DNA of 64,000 nt. Source: Carboxylicivirga marina (GTDB lineage: Bacteria; Bacteroidota; Bacteroidia; Bacteroidales; Marinilabiliaceae). The notes under the pieces are model-generated. The model saw nothing but the letters and a program-made list of their open reading frames with translations. It was not told where the DNA came from and made no database searches. The stretch is taken from contig NZ_JAENRR010000022.1 in assembly GCF_016612505.1 (NCBI RefSeq), forward strand, positions 1 through 64,000, read 5' to 3'. Shown here piece by piece: positions 1 to 8,694 of this stretch. The position numbers were made by a program, and so were the translations under genes. The first letter of the stretch is position 1. The number at the start of each line of letters is the position of its first letter.

Positions 1-132
1 GTATTTGGGGTTCCTGATTTTAAATTTTATGCCCTTGGTGATGGTTTGTACAATATCTTTTCTCGTCACCCAGGTAACCCCAAGGCATATAAGCAAAGAA
101 AGGAATCTCAGCTAACTTTTGGATTTACTTAA
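1..132 (+). CDS. C-terminal end of an unknown protein (cut by window edge)
   Basis: An open frame enters from the left edge and stops at a TAA at 130-132, giving 43 residues. It ends in an alternating hydrophobic/polar stretch (LTFGFT) that could be the last strand of an outer-membrane beta-barrel, which would fit the barrel-rich neighbourhood, but this is too short to assign. The 241 bases between it and the next gene are AT-rich and contain no other open frame that I can support. Confidence 0.5.
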   Translation, partial: VFGVPDFKFYALGDGLYNIFSRHPGNPKAYKQRKESQLTFGFT

Positions 133-323
133 AAAAATGGGGTAACTCCAAAATTAAGTACTCATCCGGTCATACGATTAAGTATAGTCAGTTTTAACTC
201 TTAAACGTTATGGGTGCCAAATGTTATGAAGGGATGTTTAATAAATAAACGAACAAAAGACTCAAATGTTTAAAAGGGTTGATTGTCAATTATTTAAATG
301 TTTAGATATTTAAAAAATTAGGC

Positions 324-331
324 TATATTCG
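324..331 (+). promoter_or_regulatory. Possible -7 promoter element of the FadL-like gene
   Basis: TATATTCG lies 43 bases upstream of the start and resembles the Bacteroidota -7 element TAnnTTTG, with one mismatch. I see no convincing -33 TTTG at the usual spacing, so this is a weak call. Confidence 0.3.
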
Positions 332-373
332 CGTGTTAAAAATTCTTAAATAACATTCACTAATCATTCTTAC

Positions 374-1609
374 ATGAAGAGAATAGGTTTATTCTTTGGT
401 TTATTTGTGCTTGGATTTCAGTTATTTGCTGAAGGATATCAAGTAAACCTGCAAGGCAATCGGCAGACTGGTATGGGACATACTGGTGCTGGTTTATTAA
501 TGGGAGCTTCGAGCATGCATTTTAATCCTGGCGCCTTAGGCTTAATGGATAAAAAGTATGATTTTTCATTTGGAGGAAGTTTAATTTTCTCAAATAACAC
601 CTTTCAAAAGCAAGCACCTTCAACTTATGAAGCTCAATCGGATAACCCTATGGGAACGCCGTTTTATTTTTATGGTGCTACAAAGATAAGCGATAAATTA
701 GCTGTTGGTTTAGCTATCACAACGCCTTATGGTAACTCTTTAAAATGGGGTGATGATTGGGATGGTAAATATTTAATCCAGGATATTTCATTACGTGCTA
801 TCTTTATACAACCTACAGTTTCGTATAAAATAAATGATAAGTTAGGATTTGGTGTTGGATTTATGGCTGTTAATGGTAATGTTGATTTAAATAAAGCTTT
901 ACCACTGCAGGATATGAATGGTGATGGAAGTACAAATATCTCTGGAAATACTTGGGCCTATGGATTTAATGCAGGTTTAAGTTATAAACCATCTGATAAA
1001 TTATCGTTTGGAATAAGTTATCGTTCTGAGGTAAAGGTAAAATTAGATGAAGGTGAAGCAACGTTTAACGTACCAAAGGACTTGTATGATGATGAAACTT
1101 CTTTTCCTGCTAAAACAAAGTTTAAAGCAGAATTGCCTATGCCTACCAATATTACATTTGGGGTAGGTTATCAGATTAATGATAAATTACTCTTAGCAGC
1201 CGATTTGCAATATGTTGGCTGGTCAGCATACGAAAGTCTTGACTTTGATTTTGAGAATAATACACCTATTTTAGAAGATTCTCAAAATCAGCGCGATTTT
1301 GAAAATACAATGGTGTATCGTTTGGGAGCCGAATATGCCATGAATGAAAAGTTTCAGTTCAGAGCAGGTATTTACTATGACACTACACCAATTCCGGAAG
1401 ATTTATTGACGCCAGAAACACCAGGTACTGATAAGATTGGGATGTCATTGGGATGTGGTTATCAAATCAATGACAAACTATCACTTGATGCATCATTATT
1501 ATACATTCACGGAACAAAGCGTGAAGATGGTTATGCCCCAACGAACTTTTACGGAACTTACTATTCAAATGCTGTAATTCCAGGTATTGGTTTAAATTAT
1601 TCATTTTAA
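374..1609 (+). CDS. OmpP1/FadL/TodX-family outer-membrane transport protein
   Basis: A 411-residue beta-barrel precursor. The N-terminus is a signal peptide (about residues 1-19, cleaved near AEG). Next comes the family's N-terminal hatch signature: an NRQTGMGHTGAG stretch, then MHFNPGALG, the usual 'NPA' motif of FadL proteins. Many alternating strands follow, with repeated 'INDKL' turns, and the protein ends in an aromatic residue (NYSF) as barrels do. Family members move hydrophobic molecules such as fatty acids or aromatics across the outer membrane. The next gene, an SGNH hydrolase lipoprotein, starts within 12 bases, so the two are probably co-transcribed; a barrel importing the lipophilic product of the hydrolase is an inference. 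The substrate cannot be read from the sequence. Confidence 0.88.
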   Translation: MKRIGLFFGLFVLGFQLFAEGYQVNLQGNRQTGMGHTGAGLLMGASSMHFNPGALGLMDKKYDFSFGGSLIFSNNTFQKQAPSTYEAQSDNPMGTPFYFYGATKISDKLAVGLAITTPYGNSLKWGDDWDGKYLIQDISLRAIFIQPTVSYKINDKLGFGVGFMAVNGNVDLNKALPLQDMNGDGSTNISGNTWAYGFNAGLSYKPSDKLSFGISYRSEVKVKLDEGEATFNVPKDLYDDETSFPAKTKFKAELPMPTNITFGVGYQINDKLLLAADLQYVGWSAYESLDFDFENNTPILEDSQNQRDFENTMVYRLGAEYAMNEKFQFRAGIYYDTTPIPEDLLTPETPGTDKIGMSLGCGYQINDKLSLDASLLYIHGTKREDGYAPTNFYGTYYSNAVIPGIGLNYSF

Positions 1610-1621
1610 TAAATGATACTG

Positions 1622-2974
1622 ATGAAACAATATATATTTAAATATGCACTATTGTTAGGTGCAGTAGCATTATGGTCATGTGAACCTAAGGTAGATGAAT
1701 TTACACCTTCAACAGGAACGGCTGACTTTTCAAAATTTATTGCCATTGGTGATTCATATACAGCTGGTTATACCGATGGAGCTTTAGGGCGACGAGGTCA
1801 GGAAGAAAGCTTTAGTGCTATTCTTGGAAAACAGTTAATGTACGTGGGAAGTGATTCTTATAACCAACCTTTCGTTCTTTCAGAAAGTAGTGTTGGTTCA
1901 ACTCAGTTACAACCTGGTGTTTTTAATGGTTATTATGAATTAAATATTGTCGATGGTTCACTGAAACCGCAACCTACTGTTGGAGATGCAAATATATTTG
2001 GAGAACAAGTAGCGAGTGCAGAGAATCAGAATTATGGTGTTCCTGGAGCAAAACTAATTCACTTGTTAGCAGAAGGTTTTGGTAATCCAGCAGCTGGTTT
2101 TGGTAATTACAATCCATTTTACACAAGGTTTATGAGCCAACCAATGGCTTCTGTTTTAGGTGATGCACTTGCTGCACAAGCTAGTTTTATTTCGTTATGG
2201 GCAGGTAATAACGATGTATTAGCTTATGCTATGGCAGGAGGAGAAGGTGATGCTATCACTGATCCTGCAATTTTCGCTGGTGCATATAGTCAGGCTCTTA
2301 CGGCGCTGGTAGCAAATGGAGCCAAAGGTGTATTAGGAAATATTCCTGCTGTAGAAACCATTCCATTCTTCAATACAGTTCCTTACAATGCACTACCACT
2401 TGATCAGGCAACTGCTGATATGCTTAATGCAGCTTATACTGATTACAATGCTGCAGCTGATGCAAATGGTCTTCCACGTATTGAGTTTAGTGCCGGAGCA
2501 AATGCTTTAGTTATTGCTGATGAGAGCTGGCCATTAATGGGAATTCGCCAGATAAAAGCCGACGAAAAATTCTTATTGACATTACCAACCGACAAAATTG
2601 CAAATGAAGGATGGGGAACACAGGTGCCTGTACCTGCTGAATATGTGCTTGATGCAACTGAATTAGCGGCTATTGCAACTGCAACTGCAGAATACAATGT
2701 GACAATTAAGTCGCTTAGTGAGCAACATGGTTTTGCACATGCAGATTTAAATATGAAAATGAAAGAACTTAGTACGACAGGAATAATCATTGATGGTCAT
2801 ACTTATACTGGTGCATTTGTAACTGGTGGTGTCTTTTCATTGGATGGAATACACGCAACAGGTCGTGGTTCTGCTATTATTGCGAACGCCTTTATTGATG
2901 CCATTAATGCCAAATTTGACGCATCAATTCCGCGTGCTAATATAAACGATTATAATATGGTTGAATTTCCTTAA
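1622..2974 (+). CDS. SGNH/GDSL-type hydrolase lipoprotein
   Basis: About 450 residues. I place the start at the second ATG (1622), because it gives a clean lipoprotein signal of 20 residues ending LWSC (lipidated Cys20); an in-frame ATG at 1613 would add three residues. SGNH motifs are visible: block I IAIGDSYTAGY with nucleophile Ser45, block III AGNND, and block V DGIHATGRG carrying the Asp-x-x-His pair near the C-terminus. These enzymes are esterases, lipases or acyl hydrolases; here it would be anchored to the outer membrane, facing the periplasm or exposed on the surface. It is transcribed directly behind a FadL-like barrel, suggesting ester or lipid hydrolysis coupled to uptake. Confidence 0.85.
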   Translation: MKQYIFKYALLLGAVALWSCEPKVDEFTPSTGTADFSKFIAIGDSYTAGYTDGALGRRGQEESFSAILGKQLMYVGSDSYNQPFVLSESSVGSTQLQPGVFNGYYELNIVDGSLKPQPTVGDANIFGEQVASAENQNYGVPGAKLIHLLAEGFGNPAAGFGNYNPFYTRFMSQPMASVLGDALAAQASFISLWAGNNDVLAYAMAGGEGDAITDPAIFAGAYSQALTALVANGAKGVLGNIPAVETIPFFNTVPYNALPLDQATADMLNAAYTDYNAAADANGLPRIEFSAGANALVIADESWPLMGIRQIKADEKFLLTLPTDKIANEGWGTQVPVPAEYVLDATELAAIATATAEYNVTIKSLSEQHGFAHADLNMKMKELSTTGIIIDGHTYTGAFVTGGVFSLDGIHATGRGSAIIANAFIDAINAKFDASIPRANINDYNMVEFP

Positions 2975-2995
2975 TGGGATTGACATATGAGTGGT

Positions 2996-3019
2996 AAAAG
3001 GAGGGGTGACCCTCCTTTT
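2996..3019. terminator. Bidirectional terminator between convergent genes
   Basis: A perfect hairpin (AAAAGGAGGG, loop GTGA, CCCTCCTTTT) is followed by further T residues on the plus strand and preceded by A residues, so it can serve both the hydrolase gene ending at 2974 and the aminotransferase gene ending at 3028 on the other strand. Confidence 0.8.
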
Positions 3020-3027
3020 TTTATGTC

Positions 3028-3843
3028 TTATATCTGGGCGAGAATCAGTTCTTCGACTTCTTTAATCATCTGTAATAATATCGGATGCTCAACTTTAAAT
3101 GTCACTTTATCGAGCTGCTTAATCGGTAGTAATCGTGGAGAAGTTCCAGTTATAAATGCGGCCTCCATTGTCTCCATTTCCTCTAGCATTACAGCACGAA
3201 AAACAACTTGGATTTTTAATTTGTCAGCTATTAAAAGCATTTGTTTTCGCATAATGCCAGGTAAAACCAGTGAGTCATCGGCTGTAAACAATGTATTATC
3301 TTTTATAAAAAACAGGTTGCTACGACTGCCCTCTGTCAGGCAATTATTCGAATTAACCAATATTGTTTCATAGGTCTGACCCTGTTCAATAATCGAATTG
3401 GCCTTACCACGTACATCTGGATTATAGATTTTGGCTTGCGGATGATGCCGTTCAGAAAACTGCAAACTGCACCTGATACCTTCCCTTTTTTCTAACTCCC
3501 CCGGGTATTTGACAGGAATAAAATAAGCCATAAAAATAGCTTCCCCATCGTTTTTAATTCGATAATCCAGCTTTACATTTCCATTTTGAATATCGTTGGC
3601 TGAAAACAGGAGCTTTAGTCTATTGGATATCTGTTTTGTATTAAAGTTAATTTCTTTTCCGCTAATAGCTAGGCTGTTATCAAATCGTTCCAGATGAGCT
3701 TGTAAAAACAGTGGTTTGCCGTTTTCGATGCGAAATACCTCATAAATACAGGTTTCATCATTCTCAATTGAACCATTAAAAAAGTTCACTGATTTTAATG
3801 TCCTATCCATTAGAAAGTATTGTCCTTGAATAACAGACTGCAT
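3028..3843 (-). CDS. Class IV aminotransferase family protein (aminodeoxychorismate lyase or BCAT-like)
   Basis: A 271-residue PLP-dependent fold-type IV enzyme. Seen: the N-terminal 'F-NG' strand with HLERF (Arg53), the probable Schiff-base lysine in VRGKANS (Lys147), the conserved LTEGSRSNLFF (Glu171, which contacts the PLP ring), and the C-terminal TGTSPRLLPI loop. The length fits 4-amino-4-deoxychorismate lyase (PabC), D-amino-acid aminotransferase and short branched-chain aminotransferases; sequence motifs alone do not separate them. No pabA/pabB or ilv gene is nearby. The gene is monocistronic, convergent with the hydrolase gene and divergent from the barrel run at 4248. Confidence 0.8.
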   Translation of the reverse strand: MQSVIQGQYFLMDRTLKSVNFFNGSIENDETCIYEVFRIENGKPLFLQAHLERFDNSLAISGKEINFNTKQISNRLKLLFSANDIQNGNVKLDYRIKNDGEAIFMAYFIPVKYPGELEKREGIRCSLQFSERHHPQAKIYNPDVRGKANSIIEQGQTYETILVNSNNCLTEGSRSNLFFIKDNTLFTADDSLVLPGIMRKQMLLIADKLKIQVVFRAVMLEEMETMEAAFITGTSPRLLPIKQLDKVTFKVEHPILLQMIKEVEELILAQI

Positions 3844-4247
3844 TATAATGAGGTATGGTTAATTTTGAGTTTTGAAGATAGCTATTTTTCTTTTACCACC
3901 AAAAGTTACCATTAGCTGTAGAATCTGTTATTGTTATAATTGGCAGCCTATTTAGAAGACTGTTTTTTAACTCTAATCAAATAGGCTTGATAACCAATAT
4001 CGAAAGATGTAAATTATATGGGTATAAGCTAACTGCATTCCTTAATGCCATAAGCATATTAATATTTGAAGTAGAATTATATCCAATAATTAAGATGTTA
4101 ATGTGTAGCAGATGAAATGCATAAGTATGTAAAGAGTAATAATGAAATTTATCATATTCGTCGTATTGGTTTATTCAGTTGACCATAAGGGCAAAAAGTA
4201 TTGGTTTTTATTATAATTTTAAAGAAGTATTTTAATTTAACCACCAT
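3844..4247. other. 404-bp divergent intergenic region
   Basis: AT-rich spacer holding the promoters of both flanking genes. The only structure I see is an 8-bp perfect inverted repeat, GCCTATTT at 3946-3953 and AAATAGGC at 3979-3986. No open frame, tRNA or clear promoter pair is recognisable. Confidence 0.4.
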
Positions 4248-5312
4248 ATGATTTATACCCGTTTATTAGTTGCAAAACTAATTGCTTTATACTTGGTTCA
4301 GTTTGTATGTACAACTGCTATTGCTGCAGAAAAAAGAGATTCAACGGAAAAAAAGGTGAATTTTGTTCCTGTACCATATATTAATTACAACCGAACAGGA
4401 GGTTTCGAATTTGGAGGAGTGCCTATGGCAAGCTACCGTTTAAGTTTAAATGATACTATCTCACCACGATCAATGACCGGTTTTGTAGGAAAATATTCTA
4501 CAGAAGGTAATTGGGTGACCCTAATTTTTCAGCGCATGTACTGGAACGAAGATAACTGGCGTTTGACATTTGCTGGCGGTTTGGCATCCAATGGATTTCA
4601 GTTTTTTCCAGATGTGCCAGGTGGAATGCCCATCGACTACAACACTTCAGTGGCGTTTGGCTATATCCAAGTTCAGCGACGTGTTTACCGGTTTTTGTAC
4701 GGTGGTTTGTCTTATGTGATGAGCAAAACTGATACAGAAATAGAAGGGCAAAGTAATAAAGAAACCAGTTTCAATGCTATCGGTGTAAAAATAACTGCTG
4801 ATACTCGTTCAAATGTATATTATCCCTATTCTGGTTTTAACGATAACATAAGTATGTCATTTACTCCGGAATTTCTGGATAATGAATTTGTCGGGCAACG
4901 GATTGAAGTGGATCACAATCAGTATTTTGCTGTTATAGATAAGCGCGATGTTATTGCCTATCGTGTTAAAGGCGGATTCGGACTGGGAGATGTAGCTTTT
5001 GAACAACAATTCATCGTTGGTCGCAACGATATACGGGGCTATACGCAGGGTGAATACCGAGGTGAAAGTATCATGACAGTTCAGGGAGAATACCGGTGGA
5101 ATCTATATGATAAACTTGGATTTGTTGGATTTGCTGGTATGGCTACAGTCTGGAAGTCAAATATTGAAAGCAATGATGGCAAACTATTTCCATCAATTGG
5201 TGGAGGTTTCCGTTACACGGTTTTTCCAAAAACAGGAATGAACGTGGGGATGGAAGCAGCAGTTGGGCTTGATGATTGGGGTATTTATTTCAGAATTGGA
5301 GAAGCTTTTTAA
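4248..5312 (+). CDS. D15/BamA-TamA-like 16-strand outer-membrane barrel without POTRA domains
   Basis: A 354-residue precursor with a signal peptide ending near residue 27 (AIAAEKR). After about 20 residues it enters a beta-barrel resembling the C-terminal half of Omp85/surface-antigen D15 proteins: VPYINYNRTGGFEFGG at the first strand, the VGRNDIRGY motif (equivalent of the conserved VRGF/Y loop motif in strand 12), then EYRW and a final FRIGEAF strand. There is no room for POTRA domains (full BamA is about 800 residues), so a role in barrel assembly is unlikely; short members may act as lipid or small-molecule channels. It has the same architecture as the frameshifted gene at 8695 and starts a same-strand run of envelope genes. 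Confidence 0.78.
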   Translation: MIYTRLLVAKLIALYLVQFVCTTAIAAEKRDSTEKKVNFVPVPYINYNRTGGFEFGGVPMASYRLSLNDTISPRSMTGFVGKYSTEGNWVTLIFQRMYWNEDNWRLTFAGGLASNGFQFFPDVPGGMPIDYNTSVAFGYIQVQRRVYRFLYGGLSYVMSKTDTEIEGQSNKETSFNAIGVKITADTRSNVYYPYSGFNDNISMSFTPEFLDNEFVGQRIEVDHNQYFAVIDKRDVIAYRVKGGFGLGDVAFEQQFIVGRNDIRGYTQGEYRGESIMTVQGEYRWNLYDKLGFVGFAGMATVWKSNIESNDGKLFPSIGGGFRYTVFPKTGMNVGMEAAVGLDDWGIYFRIGEAF

Positions 5313-5345
5313 TAGAAATGATATATAACCTAAAATCTACCTCAA

Positions 5346-6764
5346 ATGAGAAAGTTCTCACTTTTTATTATTATCATGACTTTACTTGTGCAAAATGTTG
5401 TTGCACAAGATGCTCATTACTGGACCGAACAATATGGTACCAAATCAATGTTATTAAGTAATTCAGTAGTGGGTAGTGTAAGCGACTTAGGGGCTGTGTT
5501 TTATAATCCGGCACGATTAGGTCAAATTGAAAAACCAGCTTTTGTAATTAGTGCAAAGGTTTACCAATTGAGTAATACCAATTTTGAAAATGGTGCTGGT
5601 GATGACATTGATTTAAAAAAATCTAAATTTGGTGGAGCACCAAGCCTTGTAGCCGGTACTTTTAAGATAAAATGGTTGCCAGAGCATAAATTTGCCTATG
5701 CCTTTCTTACACGTTATACATCCGATATTAATTTTTCAACAAGAAGTCAGGTTTATGGTGATGTGATAGAGTCATTACCTGGTGAGGAATATTTTAGTGG
5801 CCGAATTGAACTGAATAAGAAAGTTAAAGAGGAATGGATGGGAGTTAGCTGGAGTAAATCATTGTCAGAGAAGCTTAGCATTGGTGTGTCTACATTTATT
5901 ACAGCACGAGAGCAGAGTTCACTGATTGAGAGCAATCTTCAGGCTTATCCTGAAGATGAGCGCTTAGAAATGTTTACTCAAAAGAATAGCTATTCTTACG
6001 ACCAGTTTGGTTTATTATGGAAGATTGGTTTATCTTATCAGCTGAAGCGTATGACAGCTGGTATAACTGTGACAACTCCAAATTTACGCTTATTTGGCGA
6101 AGGCGATATGCAATACGAATATTTCAGTACAGCTTATGAATCAAATTCAAGTGTTTATGAATTAGATACACAAGATGGTCTGGAAGCGATTCATAAAACA
6201 CCTTGGTCGGTTGCAGTAGGCGCTGGTTTTAAAATTTTAAAGGGCACGTTTCATGTTAGTTCTGAATACTTCAGTGCAGTTGACCGACATACAATTATGC
6301 AATCAGAACCTTTCACGGGTCAAAGTACAGGAGAAGAAAAATATGGACAACTCGTTAATAGACTTAATTCAGTCTTCAATTTTGGTGTTGGTTACAACAT
6401 TAATGTCAATGAAAAAGTTGGGGCTTACGTAAGTTATTCTACCGATTTTTCAGCTGCAATTCCGAATTCTTATGGTATTGACCCGCGAGAAGATTTAGTA
6501 TATATAGGTTCAACTTTTCGCTCTGATATATCTCATTTTGGTGCCGGTGTCATCTTAGATCTTAGCTGGGCCGATTTAACGTTGGGTGCAACTAATGCAT
6601 CAGCTAAATATGCTATTAAAAGGCCAATTGATTTCCCAAATGATGATGCAAGTGTGGCCTCTGTTGATGAGCAGGAATCACAAATTGATTGGTCAAGATG
6701 GCGTTTTATTGTGGGTATATCTGTGCCATTATTTAAACAAATGGCAGATAAGCTTAATTTATAA
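5346..6764 (+). CDS. FadL/OmpP1-like outer-membrane protein
   Basis: 472 residues with a signal peptide ending at about residue 20 (VVAQDAHYW). The N-terminal SNSVVGSVSDLGAVFYNPARL matches the hatch region of FadL-type proteins ('NPA' motif), followed by a strand-rich barrel. It lies 33 bases behind the D15-like gene and 37 bases before the DcaP-like porin, so it is probably in one transcript with them. The protein ends ADKLNL, not in the usual aromatic residue, so the barrel end is atypical. Hydrophobic compound transport is the family expectation; no substrate can be inferred. Confidence 0.7.
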   Translation: MRKFSLFIIIMTLLVQNVVAQDAHYWTEQYGTKSMLLSNSVVGSVSDLGAVFYNPARLGQIEKPAFVISAKVYQLSNTNFENGAGDDIDLKKSKFGGAPSLVAGTFKIKWLPEHKFAYAFLTRYTSDINFSTRSQVYGDVIESLPGEEYFSGRIELNKKVKEEWMGVSWSKSLSEKLSIGVSTFITAREQSSLIESNLQAYPEDERLEMFTQKNSYSYDQFGLLWKIGLSYQLKRMTAGITVTTPNLRLFGEGDMQYEYFSTAYESNSSVYELDTQDGLEAIHKTPWSVAVGAGFKILKGTFHVSSEYFSAVDRHTIMQSEPFTGQSTGEEKYGQLVNRLNSVFNFGVGYNINVNEKVGAYVSYSTDFSAAIPNSYGIDPREDLVYIGSTFRSDISHFGAGVILDLSWADLTLGATNASAKYAIKRPIDFPNDDASVASVDEQESQIDWSRWRFIVGISVPLFKQMADKLNL

Positions 6765-6801
6765 TTCGAAACTCTAACAACCTAATTCAAGATTAATAAA
6801 C

Positions 6802-7974
6802 ATGAAAAAGCTATTTTACCCATTATTACTATTTATGACGATAGGTGTTTGTGCTCAGGAAAACGAGAGTCAAACCACATTTAAATTTGGTGGATATATC
6901 AAGGCTGATTTTATCAATACCTGGTATGAGAATGGAGATGTTGGAGAATCAAGTCCATTGCGTGATTTCCACCTGCCAAGTCAAATACCTGTTGGAGCAA
7001 AAGATGAACATATTGATCTTGATTACCATGTAAAGGAATCACGATTTAATTTTGATGTAAAGACTAATCTGTTAGGGAAAGAAATTCACGGATTTATTGA
7101 ATTGGATTTTATGATGTCAAAAGCTGGAGATGAGAAAGTGACTAATTCTTACAATCCGCGTATCAGGCATGCTTATTTTGAGTGGGATAAATTATTGATT
7201 GGACAAACTTGGTCGACTTTTATGGTTGTTGTTGTACCTGATGAAATTGATTTTGCAGGTGCAATGGATGGATTAGTTTTTGTGCGTCAGCCACAAATCA
7301 GATTTAAACTTGGCAACTGGTGGTTAGCTCTGGAGAATCCGGAAACAACCATTACGCCATATCAGGAGAGTCATACGGAAGTAACCGAATCAGAAGTCTC
7401 CCCTGATATAATATTCAGAAATAATTTCTCCGGCGATTGGGGAAACTGGGCTGTGGCAATTATGGGACGAACCTTGCACAAAAAAGATTCCATCAAGCAT
7501 TATGCTATGGGGGTAGGAATCACCACTGGTGGTAAAATCAAAGTTGGTAGACGAGGTGATGATATCCGTATGATGGCGACATATGGTACCGGACTCGGGC
7601 GATATCTGTCTGCCGGTTTCAGTGCTGGTGCTGTCGTTGATAATGAAGGTGCACTAAATACCATTGATGTGGTAAATGCTTACATTGCTTATAATCACTT
7701 TTGGAAACCCAAAGTTTGGAGTTCAAGCTTTAGTGTGGCAGTATATAACGCCATGCATGACGACAATCTTGTTGTGCCAGAGATAAATAAATCGAGTTAT
7801 AGCATATCTGGCAATATCAAATGGGATATAGCGCCGCAATTGCGTTTTGGTGCAGAGTATATGTATGGCTATAGAGAATTACAAGGTGGTGTTAATGGGG
7901 CATTTCATCGATTGCAGTTGGCTGCCAAATATACATTTGGTTACAACAATACGGTAGCAGATGAAAAAAGATAA
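6802..7974 (+). CDS. DcaP-like trimeric porin
   Basis: 390 residues: signal peptide (about 1-18, cleaved after CAQ), then FKFGGYIKADFINTWY, the typical first strand of DcaP-type porins, followed by RFNFDVKT, GFIELDF, IRHAYFEW and IGQTWSTFM, the usual order of strands and the 'GQTWS' turn in this family. DcaP proteins form trimeric channels, in characterised cases for dicarboxylates or negatively charged small molecules; the Bacteroidota versions are uncharacterised. Part of the 4248-9790 same-strand run. A C-terminal short tail (NTVADEKR) follows the last strand. Confidence 0.75.
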   Translation: MKKLFYPLLLFMTIGVCAQENESQTTFKFGGYIKADFINTWYENGDVGESSPLRDFHLPSQIPVGAKDEHIDLDYHVKESRFNFDVKTNLLGKEIHGFIELDFMMSKAGDEKVTNSYNPRIRHAYFEWDKLLIGQTWSTFMVVVVPDEIDFAGAMDGLVFVRQPQIRFKLGNWWLALENPETTITPYQESHTEVTESEVSPDIIFRNNFSGDWGNWAVAIMGRTLHKKDSIKHYAMGVGITTGGKIKVGRRGDDIRMMATYGTGLGRYLSAGFSAGAVVDNEGALNTIDVVNAYIAYNHFWKPKVWSSSFSVAVYNAMHDDNLVVPEINKSSYSISGNIKWDIAPQLRFGAEYMYGYRELQGGVNGAFHRLQLAAKYTFGYNNTVADEKR

Positions 7975-8041
7975 ATGATACATTTTTAAGAACAGTATAT
8001 GCTAAACGCTGTTATATAATTACATTTTAATCAATAGCCAT

Positions 8042-8644
8042 ATGTCAATAATCAATAGAGTATCCGGTGTCTTAATATTTGTATTTGTTGTTCAGTTTTT
8101 GTGTGCCAATAATTACAACCAAAGTATATCACAACCAGATAGTATAATTAAGACTGTGGAACTCGATACATTGAAGAACCAACAGATTATTGATTCATTA
8201 AAGCTCAAGTTGGCACCAACTGACGAAATGGAGATTAAAGAACTGGTGCACAAACTTCATAAATCGTGGCAGAAATTTGCTATTAATACGGAAGAAGAAG
8301 AAATATTACAATACTTTACACCAATGTTTGTTGTTAGTCAGGTAGCTGTCTATACCGAAGACAAAGGAAAAATCATGGCTTATACAAACAAAGAATTTCG
8401 AAAATTCTTAAAGAGTTTCAAGAAAGCTGAAAAAATAAGTATAGAATTTTCTGATATTGACTTCTTAGATATTGAGGTAAAGAATCATAAGTACTTTAAT
8501 ACTGTTTATAAGTGTATTCTTTCACGTAAGGATCATAATGGAGAATTACATACAAGCTCAGCAATCATTACAATTACAGGACGACGAATAGGTGATGAAT
8601 GGAAAATTGGTAATTATTCATGGGTTAATTTCGAATATCATTAA
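8042..8644 (+). CDS. Secreted NTF2-like domain protein (hypothetical)
   Basis: 200 residues with a hydrophobic N-terminal signal segment (about 8-22, ending CANNYNQ), a 40-residue low-complexity linker, then from about residue 60 a helix-rich start (IKELVHKLHKSWQKFA) followed by a curved-sheet pattern ending in the 'GDEWKIGNYSW' strand. That order (helices, then sheets closing with a W-K-I-x-x-xxW strand) is typical of NTF2/SnoaL-like small barrels. No catalytic residues can be assigned. It sits between two porin-type genes and is likely periplasmic. Function unknown. Confidence 0.55.
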   Translation: MSIINRVSGVLIFVFVVQFLCANNYNQSISQPDSIIKTVELDTLKNQQIIDSLKLKLAPTDEMEIKELVHKLHKSWQKFAINTEEEEILQYFTPMFVVSQVAVYTEDKGKIMAYTNKEFRKFLKSFKKAEKISIEFSDIDFLDIEVKNHKYFNTVYKCILSRKDHNGELHTSSAIITITGRRIGDEWKIGNYSWVNFEYH

Positions 8645-8694
8645 TTAAGCAACTCATTAAAACCAATAACTTATACTAACCTTATAATATTTCA

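Noticed and set aside
2987-3373. Plus-strand open frame of 128 codons
   Set aside because: It is antisense to the class IV aminotransferase gene, begins inside the terminator region and shows no protein-like pattern.
3946-3986. Riboswitch or attenuator candidate in the 404-bp gap
   Set aside because: Only an 8-bp inverted repeat is visible and it has no conserved core that I can match to a known riboswitch.
4196-4230. sigma70-like -35/-10 promoter (TTGACC near 4178) before the D15-like gene
   Set aside because: Bacteroidota do not use the E. coli consensus, and no TAnnTTTG element lies at a fitting distance.
5276-5461. Small open frame bridging the D15-like and FadL-like genes
   Set aside because: It overlaps the ends of both genes in another frame and reads as a Cys/Tyr-rich shadow; both real genes have better starts and signal peptides.
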